From assembly GCA_964510225.1 (NCBI GenBank), contig CAZEAN010000223.1, positions 1-5,452 of the forward strand: a stretch of DNA of 5,452 bases, written 5' to 3'. Origin of the DNA: CAZEAN01 sp964510225 (GTDB taxonomy: Bacteria; Planctomycetota; Planctomycetia; Isosphaerales; Isosphaeraceae). Below the pieces are notes generated by a model. The model searched no databases. It saw only the letters and a list, made by a program, of their open reading frames with translations, and was not told the DNA's origin. Shown one piece after another: positions 1 to 4,999 of the stretch (the stretch's first letter is position 1; each line of letters starts with the position of its first letter). The translations under genes were made by a program, and so were the position numbers.

Positions 1-68
1 TCATCAACATCATGATGAAGAACTTGGTGGATTTCGGGCGCGCCTCAATCGGCTTCTGGCTCTTCTGA
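1..68 (+). pseudogene. amt: 5' piece of the amt reading frame, ending at an in-frame TGA
   Basis: Read from base 3, this stretch encodes residues INIMMKNLVDFGRASIGFWLF, then a TGA at 66-68, then FGIMFG in the same frame, leading straight into the ammonium transporter. The pattern (MxKN, a hydrophobic helix, then FW..GF..MFG) matches the second membrane helix of Amt proteins; E. coli AmtB ends this helix with a YGYSLAFG-type motif. The TGA falls where the family has the conserved glycine, so one G-to-T change in a GGA codon would explain it. The true start, signal sequence and first helix lie left of the window. It could be a real nonsense mutation, a sequencing or assembly error, or readthrough. 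I favour mutation or error, because TGA terminates two other genes here. Confidence 0.75.
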
Positions 69-77
69 TTCGGGATT

Positions 78-1247
78 ATGTTCGGGGACGGTAAAGGATT
101 CGTCGTTCTGAATGGGGCTTTGTTGTTGGGAGAAGACAATTCGCCCGCAATAGAAGATGCATACGTTGGAGTCTTCCAGTCCCTCAAGTGGACCGGAGTC
201 CCGCTCGAAGCAAAATTCATCTTCCAGCTCGTTTTTGCCGGGACCGCGGCGACGATAGTCTCGGGTGCGATGGCCGAACGTACGAAGTTTTCCTCGTATT
301 TAATCTACTCGTTTATCATCAGTGCCTTTATCTACCCCGTGGTTGGTCACTGGATCTGGGGAGACGGTTGGCTCGCTAATCTTGGCGGTGAGCAGGGACA
401 AGGATTTCTTGATTTTGCGGGATCGACCGTCGTCCACTCGACGGGCGCTTGGCTCGCTCTGATGGGGACACTCTTTCTTGGACCTCGGATCGGGAGGTAT
501 TCCAAGAGCGGACAGATTAATCCGATTCCAGGCCACTCGATTCCGATGGCGGCCCTTGGTGTCTTCATTCTCTGGCTCGGTTGGTTCGGCTTTAATCCGG
601 GCTCGACGATGGGTGCGACCCCCGACATTGCCCACATCGCTGTAACAACGAATCTCGCCGCCGCGACCGGAGCGCTCGGAGCGATGTTTCTCTCGGCGAT
701 CCTCTTCAAGAAAGCGGATATCAGTATGACCTTAAACGGCGTGCTCGCCGGTTTGGTTGCGATCACCGCCCCTTGTGCTTTTGTCGCTCCTTGGGCGGCC
801 GCGTTGATCGGTCTGTGCGCTGGATTGTTGGTGGTTGGCTCCATCCTCCTCTTCGATCGACTCCGGATCGACGATCCGGTGGGTGCGATCTCGGTCCACG
901 GAGTCTGCGGCGCTTTGGGGACGATCGCCCTCGGCTTCTTCGCTTCAAGTGAGTATGGCGACAACATCCCCGACGGGCTCTTCTATGGTGGTGGCACGCC
1001 TCTCTTGATCGCCCAGGTGATCGGCGTTTTGGCGGTCTTCGGTTGGTGTGTCGTCACTGGTGGTTTGCTCTTCGGCGGGATCCGGTTCACCGTCGGTTTG
1101 CGGGTATCTCCCGATGAAGAACTCGCAGGGCTCGACATCGGTGAACACGGTTCTGAGGCGTATCCTGACTTTACCCCGGCAACGAAGTCATCCCTCGCTC
1201 TGGATGAAGAATTCAGGCCTCGACGGCCGGTCACGAGCGGCAAGTAA
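78..1247 (+). CDS. amt: Ammonium transporter (Amt/MEP/Rh family), portion downstream of the in-frame TGA
   Basis: This is an integral inner-membrane ammonium channel or transporter. From the ATG at 78 the product is 389 residues and keeps most of the fold: the F49-Q50...F53 segment of the outer phenylalanine gate, GAMAER (63-68), W94, DFAGSTVVH with pore His120, WFGFNPGS (169-176), DDP...VHGVCG with the second pore His274, and the C-terminal cytoplasmic GLDIGEHGSEAY (351-362). These correspond to AmtB Phe107, Trp148, Asp160, His168, Ser219 and His318. The ATG at 78 is almost certainly not the native start: it has no ribosome-binding site and would drop helices 1 and 2, and the same frame continues upstream through a TGA at 66-68. 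A protein started here would probably not form a working pore. A PII gene follows 244 bases downstream, the usual amt-glnK pairing although in the less common order. Confidence 0.93.
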   Translation: MFGDGKGFVVLNGALLLGEDNSPAIEDAYVGVFQSLKWTGVPLEAKFIFQLVFAGTAATIVSGAMAERTKFSSYLIYSFIISAFIYPVVGHWIWGDGWLANLGGEQGQGFLDFAGSTVVHSTGAWLALMGTLFLGPRIGRYSKSGQINPIPGHSIPMAALGVFILWLGWFGFNPGSTMGATPDIAHIAVTTNLAAATGALGAMFLSAILFKKADISMTLNGVLAGLVAITAPCAFVAPWAAALIGLCAGLLVVGSILLFDRLRIDDPVGAISVHGVCGALGTIALGFFASSEYGDNIPDGLFYGGGTPLLIAQVIGVLAVFGWCVVTGGLLFGGIRFTVGLRVSPDEELAGLDIGEHGSEAYPDFTPATKSSLALDEEFRPRRPVTSGK

Positions 1248-1321
1248 GCAGATTGGCGTTGAGAGCTTGGAACCTAATGGTCCGTCCCATGCAAACTGAG
1301 CCGAAAAGGCCCCGTCGTACG

Positions 1322-1350
1322 TTGACTCGGTTCGGCTTGCTCCGGATGAT
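1322..1350 (+). promoter_or_regulatory. Weak sigma-70-like promoter candidate for the PII gene
   Basis: TTGACT at 1322-1327 matches five of six bases of the -35 consensus. Seventeen bases later, GATGAT at 1345-1350 matches four of six bases of TATAAT. The position, about 140 bases before the PII start, suits a promoter separate from amt. It lies partly within the loop and arm of the 1299-1337 inverted repeat. Planctomycete-like promoters are poorly defined and this match could be chance. Confidence 0.2.
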
Positions 1351-1437
1351 GATCAGGGAGTTTCCACGCAAACAACTTCGCGCAGGCACTCGAGACTCTG
1401 CCGATCTCGTCCGCCGATCCCTAACCAATCGGCACGC

Positions 1438-1461
1438 ATCGACTCAACTCAGTAAGTCGGT
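1438..1461 (+). promoter_or_regulatory. Stem-loop just upstream of the PII ribosome-binding region
   Basis: ATCGACT at 1438-1444 can pair with AGTCGGT at 1455-1461: seven pairs including one G-T wobble, with a ten-base loop. It ends 30 bases before the PII start and just ahead of the GGAG at 1475-1478. It could be an operator half-site pair or a leader hairpin that affects translation, or it could be chance. Nothing else in the sequence supports a function. Confidence 0.2.
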
Positions 1462-1474
1462 CGCCGTTTGATGA

Positions 1475-1478
1475 TGGA
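1475..1478 (+). promoter_or_regulatory. Possible ribosome-binding site for the PII gene
   Basis: GGAG lies 13 bases before the ATG at 1492, a longer gap than usual. The frame is also open from a TTG at 1468 and ATGs at 1471 and 1474, but those starts would add up to eight residues before the conserved MKLIIAI beginning of PII proteins. Homology therefore decides for 1492, and the GGAG is the only plausible Shine-Dalgarno element for it. Confidence 0.35.
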
Positions 1479-1491
1479 GTTTCTCAGATCG

Positions 1492-1839
1492 ATGAAGCTG
1501 ATCATTGCCATCATTCAACCGAACAAACTGGAAGCGGTCAAAGTGGCGCTTTCCAAGGTCGAAGTCCATCGTCTAACCGTGATGGATGTCCAAGGATTCG
1601 GCCGACAGAAAGGGTTTACTGAAGTCTACCGAGGCCATGAGTTCACCGTTAACCTCCTCCGGAAGATCGAGCTTCAGATCGCGGTCAACGAGGAGTTTGT
1701 CGAGAATACGGTACAGGCGATCGTCGAGACCGCCCGAACGGGTGAGCAAGGAAACATCGGCGATGGCAAGATCTTTATCTTGCCGATGGATGATTGTATC
1801 CGGATCCGTACAGGTGAACGTGGCCCAGAGGCGATCTAG
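1492..1839 (+). CDS. glnK: PII-family nitrogen regulatory protein (GlnK/GlnB type) with Phe at the uridylylation position
   Basis: PII is a small trimeric cytosolic sensor of ATP/ADP and 2-oxoglutarate; GlnK-type members block Amt. This product is 115 residues, close to the usual 112. It aligns without gaps to E. coli GlnB through the T-loop: GFGRQKG (35-41), Tyr46, Arg47, Gly48, Lys58. The B-loop TGEQGNIGDGKIF (83-95) has about three extra residues compared with the TGKIGDGK form. RIRTGE (104-109, E. coli Arg101 and Arg103) and the C-terminal GPEAI are intact, so nucleotide and 2-oxoglutarate binding look preserved. Arg47, which enters the Amt pore in the E. coli complex, is kept. Residue 51, the uridylylated tyrosine in E. 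coli, is Phe (TTC at 1642-1644), so the classical modification site is absent. The gene follows amt, hence GlnK-like; glnB is the alternative name. It ends 35 bases from the convergent GlnE-like gene. Confidence 0.95.
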   Translation: MKLIIAIIQPNKLEAVKVALSKVEVHRLTVMDVQGFGRQKGFTEVYRGHEFTVNLLRKIELQIAVNEEFVENTVQAIVETARTGEQGNIGDGKIFILPMDDCIRIRTGERGPEAI

Positions 1840-1850
1840 CCTACCTCGGG

Positions 1851-1872
1851 AGCCCTGGTCAACAGGTCGGCT
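1851..1872. terminator. Imperfect hairpin between the convergent PII and GlnE-like genes
   Basis: AGCC at 1851-1854 pairs with GGCT at 1869-1872. Inside, CTG pairs with CAG around a five-base GTCAA loop, with a three-base bulge on one side. It occupies most of the 35-base gap between two converging stop codons, where a bidirectional terminator would be expected. No T-tract follows on either strand, so it is at best a weak or factor-assisted terminator. Confidence 0.25.
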
Positions 1873-1874
1873 AA

Positions 1875-4181
1875 TCAAGAAAAAGTCGCTTCATGAGAGC
1901 GCTCGATCTTAGCGAGGTGATTCAAGAGGGGATCGATGACCGATTGGGTCTCGGCGAAGGTCTTTTCAATCTCTCGGCGGAGACTTTCGGGGTCTGGGCG
2001 TCGCAAACGTCGGGCGAGCTGTCGGAATTCGGAGGAATCCCAGGCAGGGACGGTGAGGTCAGCCGCATTTCCCCGGACGACCCGGAGCGCACTGGTCAGC
2101 TCTCGGGCGAAACTATAGCCGCGATGAAAAACGATTGCGGATTCCATTGGGAAGATCCCGAGCTGCTCGGAGATCGCCATAGCTTCCCGGGTGTTGGTCG
2201 TCCGTAATCGAGGCTCATGACGGCCATAAAAGATCTGGACTGCCTGGATCGAATACTCAATGTCGACGAGGCCGCCCGGACTATACTTCGCATTCAGTTT
2301 TCCAGGTTTGATTAACTGTTTAAGCTGAAGTCGACGCATCGATCGGAGCGCCTCGAAATCAAAGGGCTGATCACTGTAGACGAAGTGAGTGCGGTGATCA
2401 TTCAGGGTTGTTGCAAGCGCCTGGTCTCCGGCAATCGTCCGGAAACGGATCAAGGCTTGTCGCTCATAATTCCAGGCGGGGCCTTTGGGTCGGTAATAGG
2501 ATTGGAAGAGAGTGAGGGGGGTTGCCTGTGGACCGCCTCGACCGTGTGGTCGGAGGCGGAAGTCGGGCTCAAAAGTCGCCCCCTGTCGAATCCCGAGGAC
2601 CTGTCGAAATTGAACAATAAGTCGATCAAAAATGTCAGTTAATGTGCGGTCGTTTGGCGAGACGGCATTACGATCGTCCCAGACCACCATCAGCTCCAGA
2701 TCCGACGCAAATCCCAATTCACGAGCCCCAAACTTACCGAGTGCGGCAATGACGAGAGGGACTGGGTCTCCCGTTGACGTCTTGGGGTAGCTTGAGCAAA
2801 GCTGGTTGACCGCCAACTCGAGGGCCCGTTTCACCACAACCTCGGCGAGGTCGGTAAGTTCGGCCGCGAAGCCCTCGGCACCATCGCTCAATCCGAGGAT
2901 CGTCCGGACATCGGCTCGGAACAACTCGCGATCTTTGAATCGACGTAATACCTGGACGCGTTCGTCTTCGGAACTCGCCGACCTGAGCTGCTCGTTGAGT
3001 TCGTCATCGAGTTGTCCAAGTTCGACCCGAAGCTTCCAACGCTCTGGGTTGCAAATGAGCGGGAGGACGTTCTGTGGTTGCGTGAGGAGAAAATCCTCCC
3101 AGAGGAACCGACTCTCGCCTAGAACCCTCGCGAGTCCGTCGAGGACTTCAGGACGTTGGAGTGCCTCATACTCCTCGGCGCGATCGGGACGCGCCATCAG
3201 ATCGTTGGCAAACCGACTGAAATGGACCAAGGCGGCCTCCGGATCACTGGCGAGTGGAAGCCTGACACTAAAACTCTCGATCAATGAAATCGCATGTTTA
3301 AGTGTAATAAGTCGGTCAGAATCATTGATCTGTTCTCCAGCACGATCCGTAATCCAGATCGAATCGCGGACGAGGCCAGACGCGGCGTCGGTTCGGACCT
3401 CGCCTCGGACAATTCGGAGCCCACTCAAGGCCAAGGCCGAAGTCGTGATCGAGAGAAAGCCGAAGCGATCGAAAGTCTCCACCGTGATTCTGGTTTGTGA
3501 GGTCTCGGGATCAGGGGTGATCTCCAATTCGATCGGATTCAGACGATCGGGTTGGAGTGGTCGGCTCGCAAGCGCCTCGGCGAGCGGTTCGAACAACCGA
3601 TGCTGGACTTCGTCATGCTGACCGAGTCGGAGGAGTTGACAGAGTTCGGAGAGTTCTTCCTCAATTGCAGACCAATCTGGACGATTCGATTGACTGAACG
3701 GAGCGACTTCAAACACATCGACGATCTTAGGACGTAAATCCGGTTCGTGGCGGTCGTGTGACCCTCGGCCGATTGGTTTCCTGCGGAGGCCGGTCTTGAG
3801 ATATGGTTGTGCGCGACTACGGACTTGGTTTGGGGGGGATGTTCGGATCCGACGTGTCGGACTCGATGTGAAGATCTCGGCATTGACGATCGATAACTGC
3901 TTGATCGTTAATAACGAACAAATAGTTGAAAGCATCATGAAAACATCATAACCCACGATCGTAAGGCGCCAGCGAGCGTTGTTATCTTCGATCCGTTGAA
4001 TGGCACTTAACCGGATCGGCTGGTCGATCCGGAGGTTCTGGAGCATCCCGAGATGTGCTGAGAGTTCTTTGGCTCCAAAGACTTGGAAGTACTCTGGAGG
4101 GAACGATTCGATCAGATGGCGGACCCAGGCTTCGGGATGGTCCCCCTTAAGGGACTCCTGGACTTCTGAAGAAATTGCCAT
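1875..4181 (-). CDS. glnE: ACT-ACT-GlnE fusion: glutamine synthetase adenylyltransferase-like protein with a single catalytic domain
   Basis: It is predicted to modify glutamine synthetase by adenylylation or its removal in the cytosol. The product is 768 residues from the ATG at 4181; a TTG at 4217 would add 12 unremarkable residues, and neither start has a clear ribosome-binding site. Order: N-terminal helical region; ACT domain 1 (about 70-161), with a 46-residue Arg/Pro-rich insert (106-151) before its KIVDVFEV strand; ACT domain 2 (about 231-294), with a DRFGFL ligand-type loop; a helical segment (about 310-470) like the GlnE lead-in, with RRFKDRELFR; a nucleotidyltransferase with GKFGAREL, S-D494-L-E496 and D540-FRLRPHG; WNYERQALIRFR; then the helical GlnD/GlnE-type C-terminus with GGLVDIEY (636-643). 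E. coli GlnE is about 946 residues with two nucleotidyltransferase domains; only one is here. The second catalytic acid is Glu rather than the usual Asp. ACT domains are typical of GlnD, where they sense glutamine. It converges with the PII gene. Confidence 0.9.
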   Translation of the reverse strand: MAISSEVQESLKGDHPEAWVRHLIESFPPEYFQVFGAKELSAHLGMLQNLRIDQPIRLSAIQRIEDNNARWRLTIVGYDVFMMLSTICSLLTIKQLSIVNAEIFTSSPTRRIRTSPPNQVRSRAQPYLKTGLRRKPIGRGSHDRHEPDLRPKIVDVFEVAPFSQSNRPDWSAIEEELSELCQLLRLGQHDEVQHRLFEPLAEALASRPLQPDRLNPIELEITPDPETSQTRITVETFDRFGFLSITTSALALSGLRIVRGEVRTDAASGLVRDSIWITDRAGEQINDSDRLITLKHAISLIESFSVRLPLASDPEAALVHFSRFANDLMARPDRAEEYEALQRPEVLDGLARVLGESRFLWEDFLLTQPQNVLPLICNPERWKLRVELGQLDDELNEQLRSASSEDERVQVLRRFKDRELFRADVRTILGLSDGAEGFAAELTDLAEVVVKRALELAVNQLCSSYPKTSTGDPVPLVIAALGKFGARELGFASDLELMVVWDDRNAVSPNDRTLTDIFDRLIVQFRQVLGIRQGATFEPDFRLRPHGRGGPQATPLTLFQSYYRPKGPAWNYERQALIRFRTIAGDQALATTLNDHRTHFVYSDQPFDFEALRSMRRLQLKQLIKPGKLNAKYSPGGLVDIEYSIQAVQIFYGRHEPRLRTTNTREAMAISEQLGIFPMESAIVFHRGYSFARELTSALRVVRGNAADLTVPAWDSSEFRQLARRLRRPDPESLRREIEKTFAETQSVIDPLLNHLAKIERSHEATFS

Positions 4182-4316
4182 GGTGGTTACAATGGAGGGG
4201 TATGGGTTAGCCCCCAAGAAGCAGGTTCATCTGATGCTCAGAACAGCGGGAGTCGGGGCTCCGAGTCCGAGCATAACAGAATTACGACGCGAGATCGCGA
4301 CTCCCGGACTCAGGTG
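4182..4316. promoter_or_regulatory. Divergent promoter region between the GlnE-like gene and the metallophosphoesterase
   Basis: This 135-base gap must hold promoters for both outward-facing genes, but I find no convincing -35/-10 pair on either strand. Its right half carries GAGTC twice (4250-4254, 4263-4267) and the complementary GACTC twice (4299-4303, 4307-4311). These form two overlapping pairings: GGGAGTCG at 4248-4255 with CGACTCCC at 4298-4305, and GAGTCCG at 4263-4269 with CGGACTC at 4305-4311. The two stems share a base and cross each other, so they would be alternatives, or operator-like half-sites on DNA. Either way they lie directly before the metallophosphoesterase start. Confidence 0.35.
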
Positions 4317-4952
4317 ATGACGAAGCTCGGACTCCTCGGTGATATTCATAGCGATGATCGTGCCTTTGCCACTGCACTCGAGCGACTAGAGTCGCTCGGT
4401 GTTGATCGGCTACTCTGCACCGGCGACTTCGTCGGCTATGGTTGGCAAGCGGACGAAGTGATCAACCGCGCACGGGCGCTTGACCTGGAGTCGGTCCGAG
4501 GGAATCACGATCGCTGGCTTCTCGAACGCGGTCAGGTCATCGGTCCTCGCGGTTGGAAACCGTCCCAACTCAGCGACGACAACCGTGACTATCTCGAAAA
4601 CTTGCCAACGCAGATCCGCCTCACCGTCGGTCAGTTGACGATCGAGATTCACCACGGATCACCCCAGAGCGATACCGAGTTCATCAGTCCATATCGGACA
4701 CTACCGGACGAACTTCTCCATTACTTGCATGAAAAAAATGTAGACATTCTTGTTCTTGGACACACTCATGTGCCGATGATTGACCCCCAGGAGTCGAGAT
4801 TGATCCTCAACCCCGGGTCAGTGACAGGAATACCCGGCGTCCAAACTTCGTACAGTTTTGCTGTCTTAGAATTACCGAGATGTGCGGTCCGGATCCATGA
4901 TGTCCGGACCGGCCGAGAGATCCGCCGCTACCCTGTTTTCCTCGATGACTGA
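4317..4952 (+). CDS. Metallophosphoesterase, small YfcE/MJ0936-like family
   Basis: This is a soluble binuclear-metal phosphoesterase of 211 residues, complete, with the family motifs in order: GDIHSD (Asp9, His11), GDFVGYG (Asp37), GNHDR (Asn63, His64, Asp65), HHGSP (His112 and His113), GHTH (148-151) and the following NPGS (165-168). These are the metal-binding and catalytic blocks of the calcineurin-like fold. There is no signal peptide or membrane segment. Related small proteins act on phosphodiesters or phosphomonoesters, but the substrate cannot be read from sequence. The start is the ATG at 4317; a GTG immediately before it at 4314 is an alternative, and no strong ribosome-binding site is visible. 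It is divergent from the GlnE-like gene and convergent with gltD, and so is probably transcribed alone. A link to nitrogen control is not evident. Confidence 0.88.
   Translation: MTKLGLLGDIHSDDRAFATALERLESLGVDRLLCTGDFVGYGWQADEVINRARALDLESVRGNHDRWLLERGQVIGPRGWKPSQLSDDNRDYLENLPTQIRLTVGQLTIEIHHGSPQSDTEFISPYRTLPDELLHYLHEKNVDILVLGHTHVPMIDPQESRLILNPGSVTGIPGVQTSYSFAVLELPRCAVRIHDVRTGREIRRYPVFLDD
4379..4398. repeat. Inverted repeat with 9-base arms inside the metallophosphoesterase gene
   Basis: CGAGCGACT at 4379-4387 is the exact reverse complement of AGTCGCTCG at 4390-4398, separated by AG. It encodes part of LERLESLG, near the beginning of the gene. The arms contain the same GACT/AGTC core as the inverted motifs in the upstream spacer. 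Strong local structure in an early coding region could affect expression, or it may simply follow from the repeated Leu-Glu codons. Confidence 0.6.
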
Positions 4953-4999
4953 CCGTGATTTGATCAGTATGGGTTGAGACGACATCAGCAGAGACCTTA

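Larger units (their letters stand above)
1248..1491. other. amt-PII intergenic spacer, no supported gene
   Basis: This 244-base gap holds no convincing coding region. Open stretches exist on both strands, but they begin at TTG or GTG, are arginine-rich and resemble no family I know. It does contain several short inverted repeats: AGCCGAA at 1299-1305 with TTCGGCT at 1331-1337, GCCGAT at 1413-1418 with ATCGGC at 1428-1433, and a stem just before the PII gene. There is no T-rich tract, so none is a clear intrinsic terminator. I looked for a sigma-54 site (GG and GC ten bases apart within TGGCAC...TTGC), which is common before amt-PII genes, and found no acceptable match. Confidence 0.5.

Noticed and set aside
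66..68. TGA read as selenocysteine or reassigned to glycine
   Set aside because: Homologs have Gly and not Cys here, no SECIS-like stem was evident just downstream, and TGA ends two other genes in the window. Reassignment is kept only as a remote option.
347..967. Open frame (206 codons) on the - strand
   Set aside because: It is antisense to the well-conserved amt coding region, has low-complexity composition and shows no recognisable motif.
986..1003. TGGCACG followed by CTT, resembling a sigma-54 promoter
   Set aside because: It lies inside amt, and the second element lacks the GC dinucleotide at the required spacing.
1253..1471. Small Arg-rich open frame between amt and the PII gene
   Set aside because: It has a TTG start and no ribosome-binding site, resembles no family I know, and has a competing open frame on the opposite strand. 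More likely spacer DNA.
2806..3621. Long open frame (271 codons) on the + strand, Ser/Arg-rich
   Set aside because: It lies fully antisense to the GlnE-like gene, which has clear homology. The composition is typical of a shadow frame opposite a GC-biased gene, and no domain is recognisable.
3539..3883. Alternative - strand frame overlapping the ACT 1 insert, considered as a frameshifted true frame
   Set aside because: Its translation shows no ACT-like pattern, whereas the annotated frame continues directly into the expected KIVDVFEV strand.
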